Shown in pieces: positions 35,970-45,000 of a stretch of 64,000 nucleotides of DNA (position 1 is the stretch's first letter; each line of letters starts with the position of its first letter). The notes beneath the pieces are model-generated. The model did not search any database. It worked only from the letters and a program-made list of their open reading frames with translations, and was not told where the DNA came from. This DNA is from Aalborgiella sp040079635 (GTDB lineage Bacteria; Pseudomonadota; Gammaproteobacteria; Burkholderiales; Burkholderiaceae_C): contig JBEBJY010000002.1 in NCBI GenBank assembly GCA_040079635.1, positions 1 through 64,000 of the forward strand, in the 5' to 3' direction. The position numbers and the translations under genes are program-made.

Positions 35970-37238
35970 TTAAAAGCGTTCAATCGACATTCCACTGACA
36001 TCAACATCTGGGTGGCGATTGGCGATCAAATCTGCCAATACCCGCGCACTGCCGCAGCTCAACGCCCAACCGCTTGAGCCATGTCCCAAGTTCAGCCAAA
36101 TATTCGGCACGCCGCTAGCACCTAAAACTGGCGGACCGTCAGGTAGCATAGGGCGAGCGCCTTTCCATTCGGTCACGCTGGCACCCATGTTGGAGATATG
36201 GGCGGCACCTGGAAACCAGTCTTGCAGCACTTTGTACAGGGTTGAAATCGCGCTAACTTGCTTGTTATCTAGCGAGCCGCCTATTTCAGCGCTGCCAGCG
36301 ACACGTACGCGGTTGCCCATGCGTGTGATCGCCACTTTGTAGCGTTCGTCTATCACCGCGCTGCGGGGTGCATTGAGTGGTTCGCGAATGGCTGCGCTGA
36401 TGGAGTAGCCGTAAACAGGGACAAGGGGTAACTTGCGTTTAATCGGTTTCAAAATCGGTTTGAGCAGTTCGCTACTTGCCGTGCCTGCGCACATGACGAC
36501 GGCGTCAAACGCACGTTGAGAATCCTGATTTGCTATATTTAAAATAGCACCTTTGGCAGACAATAAGCTGGCTACAGTCGTATTCATCTCATATTTAACG
36601 CCTAGTTTATGCGATTCTGCTTTGAGTAGCAATGTGAACTCGCGGCAGTTGCCTACCTCATCGTTGGGTAGGTGCACGGCACCAAAAAAGTCGTTGTCAG
36701 GGTTGATGGCGGGCTCGACGATGCGGGCTTCTTCGGCTGTCAATTCTTTGAATGACACACCCGATTCACGCAAAACTTGCAGGTTAGGCTGCATCAGTTT
36801 GGCGTCTTTGGCGCTGCGCAGGAGCACCATCAAGCCGTCATTTCGTTCGAATTCCAGCGACAAATCGGCGGTAATGGCATGTAGCCGGTCACGGCTGTAG
36901 CTGGCGAGTGCTTGCATTCGGCTGCGGTTGGCTAGGTAAGTATCAAGTTTGCAAGCACGCCACCAGCGCCACATCCATGCTAAGTCATTGTTGGATAAAG
37001 GAAATTTAATTTTGACAGGTGCGTGGCGGCTCAGCAGATGCTTGAAGACCTTGAACGGCATGCCAGGCGCAGCCCAAGGTGCGACGTAGCCGGGCGCGAC
37101 AATGCCTGCATTGGCAAAGCTGGATTCAACGGCGATGGAAGAGTTGCGCTCAAAAACGGTGACTTCATGGCCGTCACACGCCAGCTCATAAGCTGTGGTG
37201 ACACCAATGACGCCTGCGCCAACTATGGCAATTTTCAT
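35970..37238 (-). CDS. dadA: D-amino acid dehydrogenase-like flavoenzyme
   Basis: 422-aa FAD-dependent DAO-family oxidoreductase, peripheral to the inner membrane. N-terminal nucleotide fold MKIAIVGAGVIGVTTAYELA; family markers SSFANAGIVAPGYVAPWAAPGMP and C-terminal GHGSSGWALSCGSARVLADLI. It is likely to oxidise D-alanine or other D-amino acids to keto acids, feeding electrons to the respiratory chain. A degenerate dispersed-element copy encodes TVASLLSAKGAILNIAN in the middle. It diverges from rpsB. Confidence 0.88.
   Translation of the reverse strand: MKIAIVGAGVIGVTTAYELACDGHEVTVFERNSSIAVESSFANAGIVAPGYVAPWAAPGMPFKVFKHLLSRHAPVKIKFPLSNNDLAWMWRWWRACKLDTYLANRSRMQALASYSRDRLHAITADLSLEFERNDGLMVLLRSAKDAKLMQPNLQVLRESGVSFKELTAEEARIVEPAINPDNDFFGAVHLPNDEVGNCREFTLLLKAESHKLGVKYEMNTTVASLLSAKGAILNIANQDSQRAFDAVVMCAGTASSELLKPILKPIKRKLPLVPVYGYSISAAIREPLNAPRSAVIDERYKVAITRMGNRVRVAGSAEIGGSLDNKQVSAISTLYKVLQDWFPGAAHISNMGASVTEWKGARPMLPDGPPVLGASGVPNIWLNLGHGSSGWALSCGSARVLADLIANRHPDVDVSGMSIERF
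36530..36576 (-). repeat. Dispersed palindromic element, copy 10 (degenerate, in dadA-like gene)
   Basis: TTGCTATATTTAAAATAGCA is the tail palindrome; TGGCAGACAATAAGCTGGCTA is a diverged core. It is sense to the gene, read as VASLLSAKGAILNIA, with AAA where intergenic copies have TGA or TAA. Confidence 0.65.
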
Positions 37239-37336
37239 GGGTAAATACGGTATTTCTGAACGGAATAAGAGAGGATGATGAGCACAAAGGCGTTAAAAAT
37301 CATGCTTGCTCTGATTATCGTAGATAAAGAGCGTCA

Positions 37337-37345
37337 TGCTATAAT
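37337..37345 (+). promoter_or_regulatory. Extended -10 promoter of the rpsB operon
   Basis: TG-C-TATAAT is a perfect extended -10 element, 168 bp upstream of the rpsB start. A matching -35 is weak, as is usual for extended -10 promoters. Confidence 0.65.
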
Positions 37346-37402
37346 CGAACGGCTTTACCAGCTGTGCGCAGCCACTGTGCTAAGACGGTGAAGTTATTCG
37401 CG

Positions 37403-37478
37403 AATCAGTCCATTCAAGGTGTTGCGCAAAGTGATTTATATGGAAATACAAACCACTTTGTCACAAATCGGACTGATT
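37403..37478 (+). promoter_or_regulatory. Structured rpsB leader with nested inverted repeats
   Basis: The outer arms AATCAGTCC (37403-37411) and GGACTGATT (37470-37478) pair over 9 bp. The inner arms CAAAGTG (37427-37433) and CACTTTG (37454-37460) pair over 7 bp. The leader is ~165 nt and ends 35 nt before the rpsB ATG. Many rpsB mRNAs are autoregulated by S2 binding to the leader; that role here is inferred. Confidence 0.6.
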
Positions 37479-37513
37479 TTAGACCTAACCTTTTGATTTA
37501 ATTGGAATTAATC

Positions 37514-38269
37514 ATGTCAGTAACCATGCGTGAAATGCTAGATGCGGGTGTTCATTTCGGACACCAAACTCGTTTCTGGAACCCTAAGATGGCCCCGTTT
37601 ATTTTCGGTCATCGCAACAAAATTCATATCATCAACTTGGAAAAATCGCTCCCGATGTTCCAAGAGGCTACCAAGTTTGTGCGTCAATTGACGGCAAATG
37701 GCGGTACCGTTTTGATGGTCGGCACCAAGCGCCAAGCGCGCGAAATCTTGTCTACCGAAGCGCTGCGCGCAGGCGTGCCTTTCGTCGACCAACGCTGGTT
37801 GGGTGGCATGATGACCAACTTCAAGACGGTCAAAATCTCCCTCAAGCGTTTGAAGGAAATGAAAGTTCAGCAAGAAGCCGGTCTTGACGCTTTGAGCAAA
37901 AAAGAGCAACTCATGTTTGCCCGCGAAATGGCTAAGCTTGAGCGCGACATGGGAGGCATTCAAGATATGACTGGTTTGCCAGATGCGATTTTTGTGATCG
38001 ATGTTGGCTACCACAAAATTGCTATTTTGGAAGCTCGTAAATTGGGTATTCCTTTGATCGGTGTGGTTGACTCTAACCACTCTCCAGAAGGCATTGACTA
38101 CATCATTCCAGGTAACGACGACTCATCTAAAGCGGTTGCTTTGTATGCGCGCGGTATTGCTGATGCGATCATTGAAGGCCGTAACAACCGCTCTAACGAA
38201 GTTGTCAAAGCTGCTAAGCCTGAAGGCGCTGACGAGTTTGTGGAAGTTGAAGAGGCACCTGCGGCATAA
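37514..38269 (+). CDS. rpsB: 30S ribosomal protein S2
   Basis: 251-aa ribosomal protein. MSVTMREMLDAGVHFGHQTRFWNPKM and FVDQRWLGGMMTNFKT are the family signatures, and FVIDVGYHKIAILEARKLGIPLIGVVDSN follows. The acidic C-terminus (DEFVEVEEAPAA) is variable. The ATG at 37514 is the family start. It is the first gene of the rpsB-tsf-pyrH-frr cluster, with a leader that looks regulatory and a terminator-like hairpin before tsf. Confidence 0.98.
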   Translation: MSVTMREMLDAGVHFGHQTRFWNPKMAPFIFGHRNKIHIINLEKSLPMFQEATKFVRQLTANGGTVLMVGTKRQAREILSTEALRAGVPFVDQRWLGGMMTNFKTVKISLKRLKEMKVQQEAGLDALSKKEQLMFAREMAKLERDMGGIQDMTGLPDAIFVIDVGYHKIAILEARKLGIPLIGVVDSNHSPEGIDYIIPGNDDSSKAVALYARGIADAIIEGRNNRSNEVVKAAKPEGADEFVEVEEAPAA

Positions 38270-38308
38270 GCCGACAATGCTGATAAGCCCCTAGTTTGCT
38301 AGGAAAGA

Positions 38309-38337
38309 ATAGGGGGCACTGGTTGCCCTCTTTTTTT
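38309..38337 (+). terminator. Attenuator/terminator between rpsB and tsf
   Basis: AGGGGGCA-ctgg-TTGCCCTC followed by seven T forms a short GC-rich stem with a U tract, 40 bp after rpsB. Partial termination here would set the S2 to EF-Ts ratio. Confidence 0.8.
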
Positions 38338-38381
38338 AGCCAAATTTTTAAATTTTGAAATATTGCGTAGGAGAAATACAA

Positions 38382-39308
38382 ATGACAACAATTACAGCCA
38401 GCATGGTAGCCGCATTGCGCGCCAAGACCGACGCCCCAATGATGGAATGCAAAAAAGCCCTGACAGAAGCAGCAGGAGACATGGACAAAGCAGAAGAGTT
38501 GCTGCGCGTTAAGCTCGGCAGCAAAGCCAGCAAAGCGTCTGACCGTATCACTGCCGAAGGCGTGGTGATGTGCAGCGTTAATGGTTCCACAGGAGCGATG
38601 CTTGAAGTGAACTGCGAAACCGACTTTGTGACCAAGAACGACAGTTTCTTGGGTTTGGCGCAAGCTGCTGCTGATTTGATTGCTAAGCACAACCCGGCTG
38701 ACATCGCTGCTCTGGGAGCCTTGCCTTACAGCTTGGATGGTTTTGGTCCAACTTTGGAAGATGTGCGTAAAGGCTTGATCGGTAAAATTGGCGAAAACAT
38801 GAGCTTCCGCCGTTTCAAGCATTCCGCTGGTGGTGCCAAATTAGCTACCTACTTGCACGGCACACGCATTGGCGTTGTTGTTGAGTTTGAAGGTGATGAC
38901 ACAGCCGCAAAAGATGTGGCGATGCACATTGCAGCCATGAAGCCAGTGTCGTTGTCTAGCGCAGAAGTGCCGGCTGAGTTGGTCGCCAAAGAGCGCTCAG
39001 TGGCTGCGGCTAAAGCTGCTGAAGATGCTGCTGTGGCAACTGCTGCTGGCAAGCCAGTGCAGTCGGATGAAATCGTTGCCAAGCGTATCGAAGGCGGCGT
39101 GCAAAAATTCTTGAAAGAAGTTTCTTTGTACGATCAAGTTTTTGTAAAAGCGGCAGATGGCAAGCAAACTGTGGCTGCCATGTTGAAAGAAAAAGCCACG
39201 ACTATCAAGGCTTTCACCTTGTACGTGGTTGGCGAAGGCATTGAGAAGAAAGTTGATGATTTCGCAGCTGAAGTAGCAGCGCAAGTTGCTGCGGCTTCTA
39301 AAGCGTAA
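38382..39308 (+). CDS. tsf: Elongation factor Ts
   Basis: 308-aa guanine-nucleotide exchange factor for EF-Tu. The N-terminal UBA-like domain is MTTITASMVAALRAKTDAPMMECKKALTEAAGDMDKAEELLR. The core has TDFVTKNDSF, and the coiled coil lies in the Ala/Glu/Lys-rich centre. TAGGAG precedes the ATG at 38382; the upstream opening at 38355 is rejected. It follows rpsB as in nearly all bacteria. Confidence 0.98.
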   Translation: MTTITASMVAALRAKTDAPMMECKKALTEAAGDMDKAEELLRVKLGSKASKASDRITAEGVVMCSVNGSTGAMLEVNCETDFVTKNDSFLGLAQAAADLIAKHNPADIAALGALPYSLDGFGPTLEDVRKGLIGKIGENMSFRRFKHSAGGAKLATYLHGTRIGVVVEFEGDDTAAKDVAMHIAAMKPVSLSSAEVPAELVAKERSVAAAKAAEDAAVATAAGKPVQSDEIVAKRIEGGVQKFLKEVSLYDQVFVKAADGKQTVAAMLKEKATTIKAFTLYVVGEGIEKKVDDFAAEVAAQVAAASKA

Positions 39309-39370
39309 ATCGTTTTTGCTCCGTTTTAACAACCAACCACATATTACCCATCAACCCAAAGGAGTCGTCT

Positions 39371-40108
39371 ATGTCTGAGCCAACGCCAGCGAACAATGTA
39401 CCTGCTTACAAGCGGATCTTGCTTAAACTGTCTGGTGAGGCTTTGATGGGTGACGATGCCTTTGGTATAAACCGTGCCACGATTGTGCGTATGGTTGAAG
39501 AAATTGCCGAAGTCACCCGCATGGGTGTGGAGGTTGCGGTGGTGATTGGTGGCGGAAATATTTTTCGCGGTGTGGCTGGCGGCTCGGTTGGCATGGATAG
39601 GGCTACTGCTGACTACATGGGTATGCTGGCCACAGTGATGAATGCACTTGCCTTAGGCGATACCATGAACAAGGCGGGTTTGACGGCTCGTGTGATGTCT
39701 GCTATCAATATTGAGCAAGTTGTAGAGCCCTATATTCGTCCCAAAGCGCTGCAATATCTTGAAGAGGGTAAAGTAGTTATTTTTGCTGCGGGTACGGGAA
39801 ATCCATTTTTCACTACAGACACGGCGGCGGCGTTGCGGGGTGCTGAGATTGGTGCTGAGGTTGTTCTCAAGGCAACCAAAGTGGATGGTGTCTATTCGGC
39901 TGATCCTAAAAAAGACCCTACCGCGACGCGCTACGAGCGTTTGAGTTTTGACGAAGCCATGATGAAAAATTTGGGCATCATGGACGCTGCAGCATTTGCT
40001 GTGTGCCGAGAACAAAAATTACCAATTAAAGTATTTTCGATATTCAAACATGGCGCTCTAAAACGTGTTGTGATGGGCGAAAACGAAGGCACTTTGGTCT
40101 ACGCGTAA
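39371..40108 (+). CDS. pyrH: Uridylate kinase
   Basis: 245-aa hexameric kinase of the amino acid kinase fold that phosphorylates UMP to UDP. Motifs: KRILLKLSGEALMG, VVIGGGNIFRG, FAAGTGNPFFTTDTAAALRG, KVDGVYSADPKKDP. AAAGGAG lies at ideal spacing before the ATG. The enzyme supplies pyrimidine nucleotides; carAB, also of the pyrimidine pathway, lies 13 kb downstream. Confidence 0.98.
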   Translation: MSEPTPANNVPAYKRILLKLSGEALMGDDAFGINRATIVRMVEEIAEVTRMGVEVAVVIGGGNIFRGVAGGSVGMDRATADYMGMLATVMNALALGDTMNKAGLTARVMSAINIEQVVEPYIRPKALQYLEEGKVVIFAAGTGNPFFTTDTAAALRGAEIGAEVVLKATKVDGVYSADPKKDPTATRYERLSFDEAMMKNLGIMDAAAFAVCREQKLPIKVFSIFKHGALKRVVMGENEGTLVYA

Positions 40109-40177
40109 AAAAGTGCGCAAAGCTTTTGAAATAAACAGTCGGGATATTCAGTCGGAATAAATTGTCGGAGAAAAATC

Positions 40178-40738
40178 ATGCCAACAACTCAAATCAAAAC
40201 GCAAGCAGAAACCAAGATGGATCAATCCATTGCAGCGTTCAAAAACAACATCGGTAAAATCCGTACGGGTCGTGCCAGTCCAGCTTTACTTGAAAGTGTG
40301 CAAGTTGATTATTACGGCAGTTTGACCCCGATTAGCCAGGTGGCTAATTTATCTATGATCGACTCTCGTACGGTAGGAGTTCAGCCTTGGGAAAAAGGTA
40401 TGGGTGCAAAAATTGAAAAAGCAATTCGCGACAGCGATTTAGGACTCAATCCTTCCAGCATGGGAGATTTGATTCGCGTGCCAATGCCTATGATGAGCGA
40501 AGAGCGCCGCAAAGAGATGACCAAACTGGTGCGCAATGAAGGTGAAAGCTCAAAAATTGCGATTCGCAACTTGCGCAGAGATGCCAACGAAAGCGTCAAA
40601 AAACTGGTGAAAGAAAAAGAAGCATCGGAAGATGATCAAAAGCGCTGTGAAGCAGAGATTCAAAAAGTCACTGATCGCCACATCATCACAATTGATCAGC
40701 TTGTTGCTGCTAAAGAGCATGAAATCATGGCTGTTTAG
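40178..40738 (+). CDS. frr: Ribosome recycling factor
   Basis: 186-aa tRNA-mimicking protein that, with EF-G, splits post-termination ribosomes. The three-helix domain shows as IRTGRASPALLESVQVDYYGS, MIDSRTVGVQPWEKGM and EERRKEMTKLVRNEGE. TCGGAG precedes the ATG. It lies 69 bp after pyrH and 39 bp before uppS. Confidence 0.98.
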   Translation: MPTTQIKTQAETKMDQSIAAFKNNIGKIRTGRASPALLESVQVDYYGSLTPISQVANLSMIDSRTVGVQPWEKGMGAKIEKAIRDSDLGLNPSSMGDLIRVPMPMMSEERRKEMTKLVRNEGESSKIAIRNLRRDANESVKKLVKEKEASEDDQKRCEAEIQKVTDRHIITIDQLVAAKEHEIMAV

Positions 40739-40777
40739 GCTTTTTGGCCATTCGTATCGTTCCTAGCATCTTTTCAA

Positions 40778-41497
40778 ATGGCAATCGATCGGCACGTCCC
40801 TCACCATATTGCTATCGTCATGGATGGCAATGGTCGTTGGGCAAATCGACGATTTTTGCCACGCGTAGCAGGGCATAAGCAAGGCGTTGATGCCCTGCAT
40901 GAATGCGTCAAAGCCTGCGCTGAACGCGGCGTTAAAGTGTTGACAGTGTTTGCCTTTTCATCTGAAAACTGGGAGCGACCCGCAGATGAGGTTTCTGGAT
41001 TGATGGAGTTGTTGGCAAAAGCACTTGCCCGTGAAGTTGCACAACTGAGCAAAGACGGCATTCAAATTCATTTTATTGGTGAGCGCGACAGTTTGTCTGA
41101 TAGCTTGAAGCGAGGTTTTGAACAGGCTGAGAATGCCACTGTACATAATTCGAAACTGATTTTTAATATTTGCTTTAATTATGGTGGTCGTTGGGATATT
41201 GCCCAAGCTGCTGCAAAATTAATAGCAAAAGGATTAGTTATTACGCCGGCTAGTCTGAATTTTGAGATGTCACTGTCGCATGTGCCGGATCCTGATTTGG
41301 TCATCCGCACCGGCGGTGAGCAGCGGTTGAGTAATTTTTTGCTTTGGCAGGCTGCATATTCTGAGCTATATTTCAGCGATAAACTGTGGCCAGATTTTAA
41401 TGCGGCTGCTCTGGATGAAGCGATTGATGAATTTAACCAGCGGGAACGTCGATTTGGTAAAACGTCTGAGCAAATTCAGTCTAAAACTGTGGTGTGA
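40778..41497 (+). CDS. uppS: Isoprenyl transferase (undecaprenyl diphosphate synthase)
   Basis: 239-aa cis-prenyltransferase making the C55 carrier lipid for cell-wall synthesis. HIAIVMDGNGRWANRR includes the catalytic Asp16; then comes FAFSSENWERP, followed by FNYGGRWDI and the C-terminal DLVIRTGGEQRLSNFLLWQAAYSELYF. Between residues ~144 and 160 the sequence KLIAKGLVITPASL is encoded by a dispersed-element-like stretch, although overall length stays normal for the family. Confidence 0.96.
   Translation: MAIDRHVPHHIAIVMDGNGRWANRRFLPRVAGHKQGVDALHECVKACAERGVKVLTVFAFSSENWERPADEVSGLMELLAKALAREVAQLSKDGIQIHFIGERDSLSDSLKRGFEQAENATVHNSKLIFNICFNYGGRWDIAQAAAKLIAKGLVITPASLNFEMSLSHVPDPDLVIRTGGEQRLSNFLLWQAAYSELYFSDKLWPDFNAAALDEAIDEFNQRERRFGKTSEQIQSKTVV
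41212..41255 (-). repeat. Dispersed palindromic element, copy 11 (diverged, in uppS)
   Basis: AATTAATAGCAAAAGG followed by TTATTACGCCGGCTAG. It is antisense to uppS and in the same frame as the macA-like copy (ITPAS against NTPAT). The protein region is length-neutral, so this may be overlay or conversion rather than insertion. Confidence 0.6.
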
Positions 41498-41563
41498 TTG
41501 ATCGAAACAATTAGCGATTAGCTTTTACCAAGTTCAAAATACAAATGATAAAAAAGGCTAAAA

Positions 41564-42415
41564 ATGCTTAAACAACGCGTCATCACCGCCTTAATTATGT
41601 TGGCAATTGTGCTGCCAACACTATTTTTCAGAAGCACATGGCCTTTTTGCGTATTCGCACTACTTTTTATAGCAGCCGGTGCTTGGGAGTGGGCGAAATT
41701 GAATGGTATGCAGGCGGCTGGCGCAATTTGTTTTGCCGGTCTATTTATCGTTCTTGCTGCGCTTGGCTGGTACTTGGGATTAATTGACCGACCGCTGCCT
41801 ATCGTTTGGATATTAGCCAGCGGTTTTTGGGTCCTCGTCAGTGCCTGGTTACTTAAAACTGGCGTCGTTGGTTGGAGCCAAATTCCTGTGACATTGCGAC
41901 GCATTGGTGGCATGCTTGTATTGTTACTGGCGTGGCTGGCGGTTGTTCAAGCACGTGTTCAAGGCGTTAATTTCTTGATGTCTGTTTTAACTCTGGTTTG
42001 GGTAGCAGACAGTTTTGCCTATTTTGCGGGCAGAACTTGGGGCGGAAAATTCATGGCGAACAAGCTTGCGCCAAGCATCAGCCCCGGAAAGAGCTGGGAA
42101 GGCGTTTGGGGTGGCATGATTGGGGTATTCTTGCTTGCGATGACGTGGGTATGGGCTGACAACCATTGGCAAAGTGTTGTGCCCAGCTTGTACTCTCGGT
42201 TACAGGGTCAACATTTGGTTTTAATGGCGATAGCCTTGCTGTTTTTAACGGCTATGAGCGTTGTTGGTGATTTGATTGAATCCTTGATCAAACGCAGCGC
42301 TGGTGTCAAAGATTCGAGTGGCTTATTGCCTGGGCACGGAGGTGTGTTAGATCGCGTTGACGCGCTCTTGCCAACGCTTCCAATTGCCATGATGTTGGCT
42401 TCTCTGGTGAATTGA
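41564..42415 (+). CDS. cdsA: Phosphatidate cytidylyltransferase
   Basis: 283-aa polytopic enzyme making CDP-diacylglycerol from phosphatidate and CTP. It has about eight transmembrane segments. Family signature: LVWVADSFAYFAGRTWGGKFMANKLAPSISPGKSWEG, then GDLIESLIKRSAGVKDSSGLLPGHGGVLDRVDALLPTLP, with the conserved K-R-x-x-x-x-K-D and D-R-x-D residues. It is the canonical copy; a divergent paralogue lies at 10094-11134. It is in the uppS-cdsA-dxr operon. Confidence 0.97.
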   Translation: MLKQRVITALIMLAIVLPTLFFRSTWPFCVFALLFIAAGAWEWAKLNGMQAAGAICFAGLFIVLAALGWYLGLIDRPLPIVWILASGFWVLVSAWLLKTGVVGWSQIPVTLRRIGGMLVLLLAWLAVVQARVQGVNFLMSVLTLVWVADSFAYFAGRTWGGKFMANKLAPSISPGKSWEGVWGGMIGVFLLAMTWVWADNHWQSVVPSLYSRLQGQHLVLMAIALLFLTAMSVVGDLIESLIKRSAGVKDSSGLLPGHGGVLDRVDALLPTLPIAMMLASLVN

Positions 42416-42426
42416 CTGATATAAAA

Positions 42427-43620
42427 ATGAGTAAACAACGCATAGCCATTCTGGGCTCAACGGGTTCTATAGGTACAAATACGCTGGATGTCATTACAAG
42501 GCATCCAGACCGATTTGAGGTTTTTGCACTCACGGCGTCAACGCAAGTTGACTTGATGTTGGCTCAAATTATTCAGTTCAAACCTAAATTCGCAGTGATG
42601 GCAAGTGTTGATCATGGTAAAGAGTTAGCTCGTTTGGTAAAGCTAAATTCATTAAATGCCAAGGTATTATACGGATCAATAGCTATTGAAAATATAGCAA
42701 AACATGAATCTGTTGATGTCGTTATGGCCGCTATTGTGGGTGCTGCTGGATTAGCGCCTTGTCTAGCTGCGGCGAGTGCGGGAAAACGGCTTTTGTTAGC
42801 GAATAAGGAAGCCTTGGTCGTTGGCGCAGAGTTTTTTTTAGACGTTGTGAAAACGGGTGGAGCGACGCTTCTTCCTATCGACAGTGAACACTCGGCTATT
42901 TTTCAGTGCTTGCCAAGCGATAGAAGTACGTGGGCAAGTAGTGTTGAGAAAATCATCTTGACAGCTTCGGGTGGACCTTTTCGCACGCGTGATATTTCTA
43001 CTTTAGCTGTCGTCACACCGAGTGAAGCTTGTTCACACCCCAATTGGGTGATGGGACGAAAAATCTCTGTAGATTCCGCAACCATGATGAATAAGGCGCT
43101 TGAAGTTATCGAGGCGAAATATCTGTTCGATGTTGAACTTAATCAAATCGAGGTGGTCATACACCCACAAAGTGTGATTCACTCCATGGTGGAATTTCGT
43201 GATGCTTCAGTACTTGCACAGCTTGGCACACCCGATATGCGGGGGCCAATTGCCTACGGTTTGTCTTGGCCAAATCGCATTGAAAATGGCGCGTCAGCAA
43301 TTGATTTTAAGAACTTAACTGCGATGACTTTTGAGGCTATCGATAGTAACAACCATCCCGAACGGTTTCCAGGATTGGCTTTGGCTTGGGATGTTCTAAG
43401 AGCTCCTGCAGGAACCACTGCCGTGCTGAACGCTGCCAATGAAATTGCCGTGCAAGCGTTTTTAGATGAACGCATCAGATTCGATCAAATCCATGCAGTG
43501 AATCAGTCAATACTTTCTGAAGTTCTGCCTGCTAAGCCTTTGAATTTAGGCGATTTGTTGGCTATCGATGCGCAATCTCGTGATGCAGCGCTGGCGCAAG
43601 TCAAACGCTTTAAGAAGTAA
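42427..43620 (+). CDS. dxr: 1-deoxy-D-xylulose 5-phosphate reductoisomerase
   Basis: 397-aa NADPH enzyme, first committed step of the MEP isoprenoid pathway. NADPH-binding ILGSTGSIGTNTLDVI; catalytic blocks LLANKEALVVGAEF and PIDSEHSAIFQCLP, with metal-ligand Asp/Glu; KISVDSATMMNKALEVIEA. The ATG at 42427 is the family start, 11 bp after cdsA. Isoprenoid units made here feed UppS, encoded two genes upstream. Confidence 0.97.
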   Translation: MSKQRIAILGSTGSIGTNTLDVITRHPDRFEVFALTASTQVDLMLAQIIQFKPKFAVMASVDHGKELARLVKLNSLNAKVLYGSIAIENIAKHESVDVVMAAIVGAAGLAPCLAAASAGKRLLLANKEALVVGAEFFLDVVKTGGATLLPIDSEHSAIFQCLPSDRSTWASSVEKIILTASGGPFRTRDISTLAVVTPSEACSHPNWVMGRKISVDSATMMNKALEVIEAKYLFDVELNQIEVVIHPQSVIHSMVEFRDASVLAQLGTPDMRGPIAYGLSWPNRIENGASAIDFKNLTAMTFEAIDSNNHPERFPGLALAWDVLRAPAGTTAVLNAANEIAVQAFLDERIRFDQIHAVNQSILSEVLPAKPLNLGDLLAIDAQSRDAALAQVKRFKK

Positions 43621-43623
43621 CCC

Positions 43624-45000
43624 ATGATGACCGTTTTAGCTTTTGTTGCTGCATTAGCATTGCTGATTGCCGTTCATGAGTATGGCCATTATCGAGTGGC
43701 CGTGGCAAGTGGCGTCAAGGTATTGAAATTTTCGATTGGATTCGGTAAAACCATCTTTAAGTGGCAACCCAAAGGCTCGGATACCGAATTCGTCATAGGC
43801 ATTCTTCCGTTAGGTGGTTTTGTCAAAATGTTGGATGAGCGCGAAGCACCTGTGCCGCCAGATCAAAAACATCTCGCCTTTAATACGCAGCCCTTGCGAA
43901 AGCGTGTAGCTATTGTGGCTGCCGGACCTATTGCCAATTTGGTTTTAGCGATTTTCTTGTATTCAATTGTGAATTGGATGGGTGTTCAAGAAGCTAAAGC
44001 TATTTTGGCGAGTCCGACGGCAAGCTCCGTTGCTCAGCGCGCCGGGTTAAACGGTGGTGAATATGTATTGCAAGCGAGTTTTGTGGGTGAAGAGTTGCAT
44101 CAAATTCAGTCCATGGAAGATTTGCGCTGGCTGGTTACGCGGGGAGCATTGAATGATCAAAATGTTAAATTGGCTGTTGCCGCATCGGCTAACTCTCCCA
44201 CGCGAGAGATCGTTCTTGATTTAGAGACGTTAGATGTGAAAGAAGTAGATGCGCAGTTGTTTCAAAAAATTGGCATCACTGGACCGTGGACCAAGCCGAT
44301 TCTTGGGGAAATGCAAGAAGGTAGTGCTGCTAAACGAGCGGGTTTGCAGCTAGGTGACATAGTGACAAAAGTTGATGACGTACTTGTGGTCGATGCTCAA
44401 CAACTGCGGCAGTTGATTCGTGCATCTATTGCAGTAATTGACAAACAAACTGTCGCTGTAACAAGGAATTGGACAGTTTCGAGGGCGGGGCAGTTAATCA
44501 ATATTCCAGTTACAGTGGACGTAAAGACTGAAGGAAATAGCCAAATTGGAAGAGTGGGTGCTTTTGTTGGTACATTGCCAGAAATGACGACCGTAAGTTA
44601 CGGCTTGTTCGATGGTTTGCAAGCCGGTGTGATCAAAACATGGGATGTCTCGGTATTGACGTTGAAAATGATGGGGAAAATGCTTGTTGGGCAGGCTTCT
44701 CTGAAGAATTTGAGTGGGCCCTTAACGATTGCTGATTTCGCAGGAAAATCAGCAAGTCTTGGTTTAACGTCTTATCTGATTTTCTTGGCGCTCATTAGCG
44801 TAAGTTTAGGTGTCCTGAATTTGTTACCGCTGCCAGTGCTGGATGGCGGCCATCTGATGTATTATCTCTGGGAAGGCGTGACGGGAAAGGCAGTTTCTGA
44901 ACTGTGGACTGAGCGCTTGCAGCGAGGCGGTGTTGCCTTGCTTTTTAGTATGATGTTCATAGCGCTTTACAACGATGTGACTAGACTATTTGCAATTTAA
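43624..45000 (+). CDS. rseP: Site-2 intramembrane protease RseP
   Basis: 458-aa zinc metalloprotease of the inner membrane that cleaves anti-sigma factors and signal-peptide remnants. The active site HEYGH is at residues 18-22 in the first helix. Two PDZ domains (around 115-220 and 220-310) are followed by a C-terminal helix with the LLPLPVLDGGHLMYYL motif that supplies the third metal ligand Asp. It overlaps bamA by one base, linking envelope-stress control and outer-membrane assembly. Confidence 0.97.
   Translation: MMTVLAFVAALALLIAVHEYGHYRVAVASGVKVLKFSIGFGKTIFKWQPKGSDTEFVIGILPLGGFVKMLDEREAPVPPDQKHLAFNTQPLRKRVAIVAAGPIANLVLAIFLYSIVNWMGVQEAKAILASPTASSVAQRAGLNGGEYVLQASFVGEELHQIQSMEDLRWLVTRGALNDQNVKLAVAASANSPTREIVLDLETLDVKEVDAQLFQKIGITGPWTKPILGEMQEGSAAKRAGLQLGDIVTKVDDVLVVDAQQLRQLIRASIAVIDKQTVAVTRNWTVSRAGQLINIPVTVDVKTEGNSQIGRVGAFVGTLPEMTTVSYGLFDGLQAGVIKTWDVSVLTLKMMGKMLVGQASLKNLSGPLTIADFAGKSASLGLTSYLIFLALISVSLGVLNLLPLPVLDGGHLMYYLWEGVTGKAVSELWTERLQRGGVALLFSMMFIALYNDVTRLFAI

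Noticed and set aside
42678..42703. Tail-like palindrome in dxr (ATAGCTATTGAAAATATAGC)
   Set aside because: It matches the element's tail and frame (AIENIA), but no core lies beside it and the protein length is normal; not counted as a copy.
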